Under the pieces are notes generated by a model. That model worked only from the letters and a program-made list of their open reading frames with translations, did not search any database and was not told where the DNA came from. The position numbers and the translations under genes are program-made. From Epiperipatus broadwayi (taxonomy: Eukaryota > Onychophora > Udeonychophora > Euonychophora > Peripatidae), in assembly GCA_028023455.1 (NCBI GenBank), contig JAQFVV010000030.1, positions 5,102,501 through 5,166,500 on the forward strand: DNA of 64,000 nt, read 5' to 3'. Numbering within the stretch: position 1 is the stretch's first letter; the number at the start of each line of letters is the position of its first letter. Positions 13,447-26,099 of this stretch are shown piece by piece.

Positions 13447-13544
13447 GATTGGACTTGAGGTACTTTTGCCTAGATGCTAGATCTTGTTATGTGGACAGAC
13501 AATTCCGACCAGTACAGGGATTTTTTTTCCTCGGGTTTTTTCTG

Positions 13545-13735
13545 AGTTAGCTTTTGATCTCTCAATGTTCTCAGACATTCTATAATCTCATTTTATGATT
13601 AAATATCACATTACTTATAGATAATATTTTAAATTATTTATACTTCAAAATTTGAATTGAACTGGGAGTGATGATGATGTGTTTCCATCACCCCAGTTCA
13701 ATTCACTTTCCATCCACTTCTCACCCACCCACCCC
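13545..13735. repeat. Dispersed repeat with short hairpin
   Basis: The block gagttagcttttgatctctc followed by caatgttctcagaca is repeated in diverged form at 16880-17020. Downstream, gaattgaactggg (about 13657) and ccccagttcaattc (about 13690) form a 13-bp stem around a TGATGATG-containing loop. Confidence 0.5.
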
Positions 13736-16700
13736 CATCCCATTACAAATGGTTACCTGACTGAGGGCCGATGATGATCATGTACTGTGGCAATCATTAT
13801 AGATGGCTGCCCAACGTATGGCTGATGATCGCATTCTGGTGATCATCACTTCAAAATTATTAACTTGATCTCAAACCACGACTGAGAAAGAAAAAAATTA
13901 TGCATTTTATGCAGAATTAATTTTAAAAATTACTGTGAAATATGTGACAAGAGTATTGATGATGATTATAAAATAGTAATTTTCATGTATGTTTGGAGAG
14001 GTTCATGTTTAGAGTTAAATAGAAAATCTCAATGATTTTGGAGATTGGATTTGGTGTTTGATTGTTGAAGTTTGTTTAGCTGTATTTTTGGTTTTGATGA
14101 TGGATGGAGATTTTTGTCATTGGCTTGGGAATGCAATGTTTTCATGCAGCTCTGAGGGTGTTGTATCTCCACTATTTGCTCCAACCTATTTTTTTATATT
14201 TTATAGTGTTTGTCATAAGGCAGTTAACATAGTCCTGCCATGATTCCAGCCTCTAAGCCTCCAAAGAAAAGGAGCAAGGCATAGCTTGTATTTCCCAGCC
14301 CATAAGACTCAAAAGAAGCAGGGCATAGTTTTGTATTTTCCATACCCTCCATGAAAGAGGGCTTTGCAATGATTTTGCATTATCTTTATCATAGGTTGTA
14401 GTAGCTTATAGTGTCTCATTTGAGGTAGCACTCTTGGTGTTCATGGTGCATTGTGTACTTACAGTCCAATGGCTGAATTCTTTATCTATCTCAATATTGC
14501 AAATCGCTATTCATTCTGTTAACTGTCAGATGTCTGTCAGATCTCTAAAAAAATTGATTAGTACATGGTTTTAGATATGAACTTTGTTTTCATTATATAT
14601 GTGAATTATGTAAATATTGTTAAAAAGGTGTTTCATTTCTATTTTCCTTTTCTGTCAGACCGGTGCAATGTAACCAGTTGGATTACATAGACACACTAAT
14701 ATAGTGTGTGTGCATAAATATATATGTAAAATTGAAAGGAAAACTAGAAATAAACACAGATAAAAATATAGTAGACATTTTTCTACATTTACTAAAATAA
14801 AATAATAACAAGTAAAGGGTTAAATAACTCTGGGTTTAAAATAAAATTTCATTATGAAATTAATGTTTTAAAAAAGGTCTTAATAAATATAAATATTGTA
14901 TTGTTATTATTATTATTCTGATTGTGAAATGTAAGAACACAATACTTGTTTTTGAAAATTATTTAATTAATTAAAACACATATGTTTTTAAAGGGATTAG
15001 AGAGCTAAAAATAAAAACTGTTTTTAATCAAAGTGTTGTTAACACCTCAGATGAGTTTTTAAAAGACTGATTAAAAAAATATCAGTTAGTTTGGAGAGTG
15101 ATTTTAAAGAGAACAGTTTGGCTGGCAGTTCTATAAGAGTTAGCAGAAGAGTTAGCTATAAAGTTGGCTCAAGTATTTTGTGAAGAGTTGGTAACTGTAG
15201 CAGAAAATAGCCATAGTAAAGCTAGCTGCAAAGATGGCTAGTATAATTATCAAGAGAACTGCCATGAGGATTTAAGAATGCAAGGAAGTGGCTGCTATAC
15301 AATTCACTGGTGGAATTTGAATTTACATGGAGGAAAATGGGTCAAGATTCTTTGTAATTCATAGCCTTAAAAGTGTTCTGGAAAAACAGCTTGCTGACCT
15401 GAAGTTTACAAAATCCAAGTATAAGTGAAACTGACTACAGAAGAAAAAAAAAGCCAACCATACCTGAATTATGTACTTTTACCTGATGATGACAATTTCC
15501 TGGAATGACCAAAAAAAAAAAAACAGCTTGCCCAAGAGAGCAACTGAATAAAGAAATAGTTTATACCTATGCTGCTGTGTCTACATATGCGAAGAGAAGC
15601 ACAGATAAACTTGCATACAAATTGAGTTGTTTTTTTATAATTTATTTGATGGACATTTTTAAATCTATATTTTTAAATTTAAAGACATTGATAATTCGTT
15701 AAGAGGTAACCTAATAAAAGCTTTCTAACCTCTGGAAAATTGACTATATATTTTTTGTAAAAGAATAAAAGAAAGCTATAATAGAATTTGTTAAACTGAT
15801 TTTTTTTTTTTATATTGATACACACGTATAAGTGTGAAATTTGTGTTTTCCAAATGAATTAATTATAAAAAAATATAATATTATTGTAACGAGTTGAAAT
15901 AGATAATAGTCAGTGTGCGTATATACACGCACATTCATATATGTAAAATTTTAATATTTTTTTGATTAAATGTCAATTCTTCTTTTTTTGATATTAATTG
16001 TATATACCTAAATCGCGCGTCTGTGCGCATATACATGTAAAGTTTAACTTCTTTTTTTTATATAATCATTTTATGTTAATTGGAATGTATTCCTTGTATA
16101 TTATAAAACGCACGTCTGTGTAGGATATATATATGCGTTTATAGAAACTTATTAAGAAATATTGTAAACCATGTAAAATATTGTAAACCATGTAATAACT
16201 TTAGTTGTGTATATAATTTTGTATACCATTCAAAATCAGAACCATTATAAGACCTTAATCATTTATTTTTTATTGTTATTAATAAACTTATTTAATTGTT
16301 AAAAATGGTTTCCATCATCTCTTGTTCATATACAGTAATAGAGCTTTATGTTCTCTGAGCTAGATTTCGGACACGGATAAATGGGGATGTGTTTAGTGCT
16401 TTGGGCATCCAGAGATGATCATCATCATCCTCGTTGGCGCAAAAGAGGATACTCTTTAAAGTCCATGCACTATCTTTTATTTTACTTTAGTCTTATTAAA
16501 AGTTAAGTTTATAGTTGGCCAGTACATTCATAGTACTTTAGTGGCCAGAGCATTGATGATGATCAGCATGCTTTAAATGTCCCAGCATTATTGTTCTATT
16601 TCTGATTATCATGTATTTTAATGGATGGGCACTAAGCTGGTGCATCCAAGTTATGTTTATATAATTGCCCAAGCTGGCAAAGGCTCAATCGTTAGCCTGT

Positions 16701-16874
16701 TCTACAGAAGACCCATTTTCAATCCAGTCACAAGGTTGACTGTTGATTTATATATTTTATTGTACTAATTTGTTTATTCCCATCAATGATGATGATGGAT
16801 GGTTATTTCTCTCTAGTATTTACTTATACTGATATTTACTTTATAATGCTGGTTGATAATTATTATGCTTTAGT
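13736..16874. other. Gene-free stretch rich in GATGAT-type simple sequence
   Basis: Short runs of gatgat/atcatc recur throughout (for example 13770, 13960, 16405, 16555). Small open frames at 14058-14243 and 15505-15702 show no family resemblance. A short duplication, attgtaaaccatgta, occurs twice in a row near 16162-16192. No RNA gene or transposon domain was recognised. Confidence 0.4.
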
Positions 16875-17030
16875 TGCTCTTTTGAGTTAGCTTTTGATCT
16901 CTCAATGATCTCTCTCAATGTTCTCAGAGATTTTCTAATCTCATACTCTTATAATTTAATTTTACTGGTGTTGAGATTTGCCATCACCCAGGTTCATTTA
17001 TACTTTCCACCAACTTCCAAGAGAAGTGAT
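16875..17030. repeat. Second copy of the 13545 dispersed repeat
   Basis: Carries gagttagcttttgatctctc and caatgttctcagaga in the same order as the copy at 13545, followed by a diverged version of the catcacccaggttca block. An internal atctctctcaatg duplication distinguishes it. Confidence 0.45.
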
Positions 17031-17801
17031 TAATCTTTATATATATATCGTGCCTAAAAAAATGACGGGGTGAAAAGATCGGTTGTTTGCTTCTCAGAGG
17101 TCTGTTCCACCAGCCCATCCATGCCTTTCCAGCACCTTAAACATCTAGCCAGAGACTGTCTGTGCTGAGGAAGCCTGAAATGATCTGACTGTATTAACTG
17201 CATGTACTAACTGATTGATTCTGAGATAACGTCCAATTCACCGCAAGCCATTGATTTTATTTTACTTGTTTTCAAAATCTATATTAATTTATATTTTATA
17301 TATCTGTGTAATGTTTATATGGCTTGGCTTGGTTTAAAATGCGTCTTTTAATTTTATTCAATTTAAAATATCAATTCTTATAAAATTTTACATTATTTTG
17401 ATGCGGCAAATTAAATTAATTTTTGTCGGTTTGTTTAGATTATTTGACTTACTGAAATGGCCAACTACAAAATTCAATGAGCTATTAACTTTAAATCCTC
17501 CCCCTGTTATTTTTTTTTTATTTAAAAATCATTACAAGAAGACTTCCTTCCATAAATTAATTAATAGAAAGCTCATTTAGTTTTGTACCTCATATATATA
17601 TTTATTTGAATGATTGAAATTATTTTAAAAGTATCTTACTATTACCTCCAATTTAAAATAGCCCTGTAATTATTTCTGAAAGATTAAATAATTTTAGTGA
17701 ATCAATTAAGTAAAATTTATCATAGAATTTTATCAGTATATATATTTCATACATATATTTTATTTGTCAGAAAATATTAAAATTATGATTTACAATTTAT
17801 T

Positions 17802-19101
17802 AGTTTGATATTTAATGCCGTCTATGTTTATTAAAGACAAGTCCTATTTTGTAATCTTCCGTGATGAGTGGGGAAAACAATTTTATATTTTTGTTTTAAT
17901 TCTTGCCTTTCTTTTTGTAATATAATTTAATATTCATTCATTAATGACCTAACGTTTCTGGGACTTTACATTATATCAGGGAGCCAATGATTTTAATCAG
18001 GATTTATTATTTTGTTAATGATACACTATCTATCTATATACGTCTAAGGCATTGTGTATTTATAGTTACAACCATTTCTTTTTATTGTTATTCTTGCTTT
18101 GCTACAAACCTCTTAGGACCTTCGGAAATTTAACTGACCAGTCCAATCTTTCACAGTCCCTCAAAGTAAACATAGTTCATACCAAGGGATCCATTTTCGA
18201 GCATTGCCATTTAAAATGTGTTTGGGAAGTTCAGCACATCAAAAATATTTTATTATTATTCAGAGATATGCTTTGGCTAGAGAGCCAACATTTCTCTTAT
18301 CTAACTGTACATATCAGGAATTTCTTTTAGCAAAGCCACCTCATTTATTTTGTTGTAATCTATAATAGCATACTGCCTTCTTCATCATTTTATATCTTTA
18401 TTTAGCAAACCTGAAATGCTCTCTGCCATGATGGCACGTCCTTTACAAACAAATTTTGTAATTATTTAAATCTGACTGTATAATTGTCAATTATTTATTT
18501 AAGAACTATTTTGCTTCCCACACTCATTATATACAAATGATTTTAAATGTAATAGTGTTTTAAATGCCCATCTTTCATATTTTGTAATATATAAAACAAA
18601 TTTATTTGTAACATCTTATTTTATTGCTGATTGATTTTTGGCCGACCAATTAACAAACTTTTACATCATTTGTCAAAGCCACATCAAAACGAATTAAAGA
18701 AAATAACCAAGTTGTATAAACAAAGACTACTTATTTTGTACTAAATTCTTTAATAAATTCCTATAATATTGTCATTTAAATAAGCTTAGTTTGTCATCAT
18801 TCCCAATCTCTAAGGTTAATTACTCTATTTGTTTATAATATTTATTTGATGTAAATTCACTTCTTTATAATGTTGCCATAAAGAATTATCATTATTACGG
18901 TTCAAACCATTAGTAATCGATCAAATCATATCTGTACCATTCTGCAATCGTCAGAATCCATTAAATCATTGATTTTTCCTATAAACCCTTTATTATTTTG
19001 AGTCTCTATGTGAACCATGACCTCCAGCTGGGACGGAATAAAACCAAGCACTGCTAGTGTCATCACAAACGTTATCCATTAGTCAGTGAGGCAATAATTT
19101 A
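17802..19101 (-). repeat. Long inverted repeat, right arm (1.30 kb)
   Basis: Reverse complement of the arm at 9100-10438, with scattered substitutions and indels. It ends at 19101, directly against the ribozyme-bearing direct repeat that starts there. The open frame at 18052-18330 lies within it and is not preserved in the other arm, so it is not supported as a gene. Confidence 0.8.
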
Positions 19102-19673
19102 TAGTCTCTGCCAAAAGTCTTATGCAATTTTATATTGCTATGACTACTAATATATGGTATGGCTGAAGATCTATCAGCCCCATATAGCTATTTGAGTTGG
19201 ATAGCTGGGTTTGAAGACATGTAGATGTCTGAAAATTTCAGATTTTCCACTCAATAGATAACTTTTAGCTAAGTGCTTGGCTTTGGGTTGGTATTTTTAG
19301 ATCTAGTGTCTGAACCTACCCTGACACCTCTCTGAGGAGTGCCAAAGCACGAAACCATGGTCAGGGGCTTGGGGAGGGTTCCTGACAGATATTTTAAGTT
19401 CTGGCTCTGGCTAAGCATTTATCATAAAGCTTGTAGAGGAATTGGCAATTCTCACTGTTTATAACTTTCAAGCTTAAGAGATAGGGTCTTGTGATCTATG
19501 AATTGATCTATGACTCTTATTTTGACTATGTATAGTCTGCCAAAAGTCTTATGCAATTTTATATTGCTATGACTACAAATATATGGTATGGCTGAAGATC
19601 TATCAGCCCCATATAGCTATGTGAGTTGGATAGCTGGGTTTGAAGACATGTAGATGTCTGAAAATTTCAGATT
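19100..19673 (+). mobile_element. Hammerhead-bearing direct repeat (retrozyme-like), family HH-B
   Basis: A 145-bp block at 19100-19244 is repeated almost identically at 19531-19673, giving a period of 431 bp. The 286-bp segment between the two copies contains a hammerhead ribozyme. This equals about one and a third units of a tandem repeat with one ribozyme per unit, the layout expected of a retrozyme-type element or of the terminal repeats of a Penelope-like element. It is flanked on the left by the inverted-repeat arm and on the right by a broken RTE reverse transcriptase. No protein is encoded. Confidence 0.6.
19307..19388 (+). ncRNA. Type I hammerhead ribozyme, HH-B
   Basis: The core CTGAGGA (19332-19338) fits the CUGANGA consensus. 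Stem II is GTGC/GCAC with loop CAAA and a canonical G-C closing pair (19339-19350). Then comes GAA (19351-19353), the palindrome ACCATGGT as stem III (19354-19361), and C19362 as the cleavage-site nucleotide. Stem I pairs CCTCT (19327-19331) with AGGGG (19363-19367). After an internal loop, GAACC pairs with GGTTC and TGTC with GACA. Every universally conserved position is present. Cleavage is predicted after 19362. Confidence 0.75.
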
Positions 19674-21480
19674 GTTACTTCTGTAAAAAGTTTTGGAGGT
19701 ATGGAATCATCCTATCTTACACCCATCTCAATGTTAACCTTTCTACTATCATTATGTAATCTAATTGTAGCTGTTGCAATTTTATAGTTTTCAGAATATA
19801 ACAATATTCTGGGCCTATATTTTGATCCTTTAATCACTGAAAAAATGCTTATAGAATCAAATGCCATTTCATAATCTATAAATCCAAAGCATAATAGCAA
19901 TTCATATTCATTGGTTCTTTCTACAACTTCTCTCAATACTTGCAAATAATATACTGTACTAAAACCACTTTTAAATCCAGCATGCTCGTTTGTTTGAAAT
20001 CCAATGTTCTCTGTAGACAAATTGTAATTATCTTGATAAAAATTTTGTATAAAACTGATAAAAGACTAATAGGTCTGTAATTTCTAATATCTTAATACTG
20101 CATTCTTCCAATCATCTGGTACATCTTTATCGTTTAGACATTTGGTATATAACTTTGTCAAAAAAAATTTATATTTCTTCACCTGTTTCTTTTAATATAT
20201 CGATTATAATTCCATCATTATTTAGAGTTTTTCCTTCTTCATAAATTTAATTGCATGTTTCACTTCTTCATTTGAAATCCTGAGAAATTCAAAAGATATA
20301 ATAGATGTAGTAGGTCCTTGTTCTTTATTACTATATAATTCTTGATGAAACTCTTCTGCCCATTTTATAATGTCATTTCTCTTTTTAGTAATAGTTCCAT
20401 TGTTATTTCTTATTCCAGATGTTTCCTACCAATACCAAAATGTTGTTTTACATTCTTGAGACATTTATTCTCTTCTACAGCATTCCTTCTTAGTTCACAG
20501 TTATACTTACTTATATCATTATCAACTCTTTTTTTTCCACCATTTTACAAAATTCAAGATATTAAATCCTTCTTAATGCATCATTTTTATATATCTTCAT
20601 ATTCCTTCTTTTCTTCAAAAATTCTTTAGTCTCAGTAGAAATTTTATTAGTCAATTGTTGCTTTTTTCTACTATCTGTCTTTGTTACAGTTTTTAAAAGT
20701 GTGTCAGTTATTTTCTCATTAATTTCATTTATATCTGAATCATGTTCAAAATCTACTAATAATTAAAAACGATTTACGACTTCTAATTTAAATTCATTAG
20801 AAAGTTTCTGAAGATTAGAAATATCAACTGTAAATATTGGTTTTTCTTAATAATTTTTGTCTCTCTAGTTTTACATTAACACATATCTTACATCTTACTA
20901 ATCAATAATCACTTCCTATGTTGAATTTATTAATAAAATTACAATCTTGAAATATGTATTTTCTGTTAGTCAAATTATAATCCAATTCTGTTGTACCTTA
21001 GCTGTCATAATATAAAGTTTTTCTTTTTTTTGCAAACTCCACAAATCTATGTCCTCTCTCATTTCTATTACCATAACCAAATTTACCTACAGCACTTTTA
21101 TCTATTTGTTTACCAATTCGAACATTAAAGTATCGAATAACAATTTTAAAATGTTTAGTCTGATCAAAAACCTTTTGTACATCCATATAAAAATCTTCTA
21201 CTACTACCATGAGAACTTGTTGGTGCATAAACCTGAATTACCTGCATTTGTTATCTGCTATTAAGTTAATTAATTAATCTTGCCACTCTGCCAATCTCCA
21301 CAATGTCATCTTCAACTTTTTATTCATAATGAATCCTACTCCATTTGTAATTCTAATATTTGTGCCTTTGTAGTAGAGTACATGGCTACTTTTTAAATCA
21401 ATTGTCTCTTCACCTTTTCTTCTAACTTGTATCATTTAATATGAGACAGTTCTTCCAATCCTTCACTTGGAAGTGATCTG
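19674..21480 (-). pseudogene. Degenerate RTE-type non-LTR retrotransposon (endonuclease + reverse transcriptase)
   Basis: Decayed remnant of an RTE-clade LINE, which copies itself by target-primed reverse transcription. In minus-strand order, the apurinic-like endonuclease is seen at 21270-20998, with the motifs QVYAPTSS and VGKFGYGNRNERGHRFVEFA. The reverse transcriptase is seen at 20020-19680, with NEHAGFKSGFSTVYYLQVLRE, FIDYEMAFDS (catalytic-region FxDxxxAFD) and the GVR-Q-D-S-x-PPKLF motif. Several frameshifts and stops separate them. The element is cut off in the palm domain at 19674, where the HH-B repeat begins. The YxDD box and everything after it are missing. Confidence 0.75.
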
Positions 21481-21899
21481 CAGTTGTAAGTATCTAAATA
21501 AAAAGTCCTCATCAACTATGACTCAAATAATCTCCATTTACTTTTACTTCTTTAGCTTCCCTTTTTATAAAAGCAAAATACTTATTGCAGTACTGATGTA
21601 AAACGTTTTTGGGCCTATTGAACTCCATTAAGATCTTTCTTAAAGAAAAGTCTCATATGCTATTGACATCATGTGAATCATTAAAAAAGTGACAACATTG
21701 GGTCTAGTCTAAAGAACAAGATATCATCTTTCAGAAAGCTAATTGACTTCAAGGTCATCCATGAATTGTCTGTATAAAAGCTTTGGCTAGGTCATTTGGC
21801 CAAAGCTAAACTAAAATATAAGAGAAATAGTGAAGAAAATGTATACAGTACCAAACAACCACCAAAAGAGCTGGAATCTTGGCCTAAATCAAGTCAGGT
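21481..21899. other. Unassigned stretch between retroelement remnants
   Basis: No recognised domain. It may contain the eroded 5' part of the RTE element and the eroded upstream part of the gypsy polyprotein. Confidence 0.35.
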
Positions 21900-22530
21900 T
21901 TGGAAACATCTTCACTTAGATCAGTGAATGATTGTATCTTTTTAGTAGTTGTAGATTCATATTCATATTGGACCGAATATAAAATTGTCAAAAACACTTT
22001 TTGCTGAAAGTGTCATTAGAATGCTAAAAGAAATCTTTGTAAATCACGGTTATTCCAAGACTATTGTAATGGATAATGGATTATCTAACTGATAAGAGAA
22101 TATTTCACTGTTAACCCTCTATATCATCCCAAATCTAATGTTCTCATAGAAAAAGCAGTTCAACAATTAAAATCTAGGTTGAAAAAAATTTGCTACAAGA
22201 ATACTACAAAAACCTCATTAGATGTAATATATTTGTAGTATTTTACTCTATGTAAAGTTAATAATAAGACATCAGCTGAATTATTAATGTGCAGATAATT
22301 CCACATCCATCTTTCTAAATTATTGCCTGCTACAAATGAAAATTTAAAAGACCCTGTGGATTATAAAAATTTTAAAGTTGGACAAAGTGCTTGGATACAA
22401 GAGGATGGAGAATATACCATGCAGTATGACAAGCACATACATAGGAGGGTAAGATGTCTTGGAGGTGATCCTCGAGGGTTCACTGATCTGGCAATTTCAT
22501 TAGTTATCTTGAATCTTAACTGGGCATCTT
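21900..22530 (+). pseudogene. Degenerate Ty3/gypsy integrase
   Basis: Remnant of the integrase core of an LTR retrotransposon. Translating across two frames gives the first catalytic Asp in VVVDSYSYW (about 21946-21975), the second in IVMDNGLSN (about 22062-22088) and the Glu in YHPKSNVLIEKAVQ (about 22120-22165). A family-typical TSAELLMCR box follows (about 22270-22295), then a FKVGQSAWIQ chromodomain-proximal segment (22372-22400). Two in-frame stops follow LSN, and a frameshift precedes FAESV. No LTRs, protease or reverse transcriptase were found beside it. Confidence 0.7.
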
Positions 22531-23527
22531 AAGTTATTGGACTCTGCAATGAGAAAAAAGTCAATGCAATCTCACTGTCTATGTCCGAAGAGACCTGAAA
22601 TGTTGGTGTGGCTAACAGACAATGCAAAGATGGAATAGTCCAGAAATGTTGATAACTATTTTTGGAATATATTAATAGTATATTTATTTATCTGATATTC
22701 ACCATGCCTCCTGGACAAACACCATATATTCTTCGAGGATACAGGTACCCCAGGTTGGGAACCCCTGACTTATAGTATCATGAAAGTGAGTCATCAGATG
22801 AGATAGTATTAATGTTAAGTCAACAAATGATGAAAATTTTATTGATAAGGAGGAAATTGTGGATATAGATCAAACTGTACCAAATAATTCAATTAGAGAT
22901 CAAACTATTGAACTAGCTAAAGATCAAATTATCAGACAATTTCCAACAAGGATTATAATTTCAAAAGGTTTTTTCTGAGTAAAGTATGTGTGCAAAAATA
23001 CCTGCAAAATTTAGAGAATTACTTATGTGAATAAGGGGGGAAGGGGGCAGCCGGTGTATGTATAATATATATGTAAATAAAGTTTATTTTACTATGTAAA
23101 TACATGCAGCTAGTACAAGAACAAATTATCTCATTATTATTATTAATAAGCTACTCTAGAAAGTCTGCATATACCAATCATATTGATTATGCAAATGAGG
23201 GGTAATTATACATAAATGGACTCATTGCATAAATAAACCCCTACTAGTATTCACGCATGAGCAATGAAATAATATGAAGATGTAATTAAATATAATAATC
23301 TGTGAGGAAGTCTAATAATTTGTATGAATCGCATATTACAGTAGCAGTTAATTGCATAATGGTGATAGGATAACTGTCGAAGTTTATGATTTGTTGTTCC
23401 TAACATATATATATTGCAGTTATATCCGAATGGATATATGAACTTTCTTCAATTAAAATTCACTGCAATAAATATTTATCTACTGAACATGCATAGAAAC
23501 TGACACACACGCAGAAACTTATTAATA
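22531..23527. other. Gene-free stretch
   Basis: No clear coding or RNA signal. The first part may be eroded retroelement sequence. Confidence 0.35.
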
Positions 23528-23749
23528 GATTGTGATAAGTGGACTTATACGCAGCTATTGAGAAGCTTATTTCTATAAATTAATTAACGGCTTAAAGATT
23601 TCGACAACATATGGCATTCTCGTATAATTATAATTCATCTTGTTATAAATATAAGAATGCCACAAGTTCTCAAAAGCGCTAAGTCATAATTAATTTATAA
23701 AAATAACAAGCTTCTCTATAGTTGCATATAAGCACACTTATCACATTCT
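23528..23749. repeat. Foldback element (about 100-bp imperfect arms)
   Basis: Left arm starts gattgtgataagtggactta. The right arm is its reverse complement, ending cacacttatcacattc at 23749. Shared inner blocks are gcttatttctataaattaat against attaatttataaaaataa, and atggcattctcg against aagaatgccac. It looks like a non-autonomous inverted-repeat element with no coding capacity. Confidence 0.6.
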
Positions 23750-24602
23750 GTATAGAAGACATATAAACAACTAACTTCATTATTAATGTTCTAATGCAAT
23801 TTCTAATTGTTTTCTATTCTTTATTCTTTTCCTATTTTGTTATTAATATTAAATAAATTTATTTTGTTATCATAAAATTGTACTTAAATTTATTTAAAAG
23901 TTACTGATGCTCTCACAACTGGTTTTAATATAATAATATCCTCGGGACACAATGCCATAGGCCGTAGGATCCATTCACATTATCTTATAAAGGTAAAACA
24001 GAATTTTATTTAATAAAAACAATTGCAACAAAGTTTATTTATTTTTAATGTGACAACAAAAAGTGCAAAAAAAGTTATTACTACAGCGTATGAATACATA
24101 CTGCTGAGTCAGTTTGCGTGAGCAGCAGTGAGTCATGCAGCTTGGGCAGACCAGTCCACTTTTATAGGGATGTTTTTCCTCCCCATGTCTAAGAGAATTG
24201 CAAGTTGTTACATTTTGCTTCATAACCTTTTATTCATAACATTTTGATAAGAACTTAATAACATTATCATAGGTTAGTATCATTTGATTGTGCTAACCAT
24301 CAAAATATTTTTTTTAAAATATTTATTTATATTTGAAGAATAGTTCACTATATGCGCGCCATGTCGACCAAAAAGAAGTCAGTGTGGGTAAATAAAAAAC
24401 AAAAAGAAGCAAAATTAATAAAGGATGAATAACAAAAAATACAGCCAAACATGTTGGATAATTAAAAAAAAGGACAATACTAATGTTAAAAATGAGTACG
24501 ATCCTATTAATGAAGAATGTTATAGTAATAATAGTAGTGTTGAAACAAAGACAATTCTGATATTGAAGCGATACTATCGATATTAAAGATAAAGACAATT
24601 TT

Positions 24603-24707
24603 TTTTCTCTCATGTGTCATATCATCGGCCGGGAAGCGAACTCGCTATCCCGGGGCAATTGCTTATAAGGCAGCCGCACTGACCTCTCAACCACCAACGC
24701 TTGTGGC
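24603..24707 (-). mobile_element. tRNA-derived SINE, copy 1, inserted in the hAT remnant
   Basis: On the minus strand it begins with a tRNA-like head (GGTGGTTGAGAGGTCAG, an A-box-like D arm; anticodon-arm-like CTGCCTTATAAGCAA; T-arm-like GAGTTCGCTTCCCGG) and ends in CCGATGATATGACAC plus a short A run. It is bounded by perfect 15-bp target-site duplications, gataaagacaatttt, at 24588-24602 and 24708-24722. It is therefore a retroposed copy and not a working tRNA gene. Confidence 0.8.
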
Positions 24708-25972
24708 GATAAAGACAATTTTATTGTTGAAACAAATGCAATTTGTAGTTTAAAAAATAAGGATAACTGTTATTAGAATAAGTGTTGGTAATTCTGATAT
24801 TAAATCGGTCGCTGAAACTAGTGGTCATGATAAGGACAATATTTTGAATACTATTGTGAAAATTAATTTCAATGACCCTTTATCTTAGAATTTGAAGTCT
24901 GATAAAATAATAAGAACATTATTAATAGCAAATGGCTCAGAACATAAAATATTAATAAAATATCCATCATCATCTGATGGGTGAAGTTTTAGTAATGATT
25001 AGATCTATAAAAAATTATCAAATGGAGAAAAACAATGTAAAAAATGGATTGTTTTCCATGCTTATTATTTTTGAAAAATTCTACATCTTTATTCAGCATA
25101 CAAGAGATGGAATTTGCAAAATGGAAGCAACTGAATGCAAGAATCCCCAACCATGAGCAATCTGTCAAACATATTAATTGTTATACAAAGTGGAAATTTT
25201 TCAAAAAAAGCCTTAAATCCGGAAATAATTTAATTGATGATTTTCTTCAAAAATAAATGTGGAAAAAAAGGTTTTAATTCCAGAAATAATTTAATTGATT
25301 CAAAAACAAATGTGTGAACAAGTTAAAAAATGGCATCTTGTTCTTAAAGTAATTTTAAAATGTATTACCTTCTATGCAACAAACAATATAGCATTCAGAA
25401 GTATACATGAATCTACTATTGATGGTAATTTTGGCGGGAGAATTTTTCTCAATTTAATTAATCTTGTAAGTAACTATGATGCCACTTTAAAATCTATATT
25501 GAAAGATTAGAGTTAAAAGTATTGTTTCATACTTAAGTCTACAAATACAAAATGAATTTATTGATATATTGTCATCCAAGGTCAGAAATAAAATATTGTC
25601 TGATATTAAAACAGCAAAATATTTTACTATAATAGTAGATAGTACCCCTGACATATCACATAAAGACCAATTATGCCAAATTATTTGGTATATGAACTTT
25701 TCTGATGAAACTATTAAAATCGAAGAAAGATTTGTAGATTTTCTGTCAGTAACAGATAAAACAGGGGAAGGACTCACCCAAGAAATTTTAGAAAAATTAA
25801 AACATGATGGCTTAGAAATTAATTATATTTGTGGCCAAGGACATGATAATGGGGCCACCATGGCTGGCAAATATAATGGAATGCAGGCACATATTTTGAA
25901 GACATTATTTAGCCAAATGTATTCTATGCGCTGTGTATTCATTAAATTTGATTGGTGTGCAGGCAGCTACTA

Positions 25973-26099
25973 ATAATGTGTAGATGGTGTCATTTTTTAG
26001 AATCATTCAAAAGTTATTCAACTTTTTTTTCTAGTTATAATGTGTAGATGGTGTCATTTTTCGGAATCATTCAAAAGTTATTCAACTTTTTTTCTAGTT
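25973..26099 (+). repeat. 63-bp tandem duplication in the hAT remnant
   Basis: The block taatgtgtagatggtgtcat followed by an aatcattcaaaagttattc segment occurs twice in a row, about 64 bases apart, with two substitutions and one length difference in the T run. It sits directly after the GQGHDNGATM part of the transposase and is one of the lesions breaking it. Confidence 0.8.

Noticed and set aside
15484-15515. CTGATGA at 15484
   Set aside because: No GAAA box at a suitable distance and no stem II.
17160-17190. CTGAGGA followed closely by GAAA, hammerhead-like
   Set aside because: Only five bases (AGCCT) separate the two boxes, too few for a stem II, and no stem I could be paired.
9100-19101. 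Maverick/Polinton-type giant transposon
   Set aside because: No polymerase, integrase, ATPase or capsid-like frame inside, and no 6-bp target duplication at the arm ends.
20342-20629. Plus-strand 95-codon ORF
   Set aside because: It lies antisense to the RTE reverse transcriptase remnant and is Ser/Leu/Phe-rich shadow sequence.
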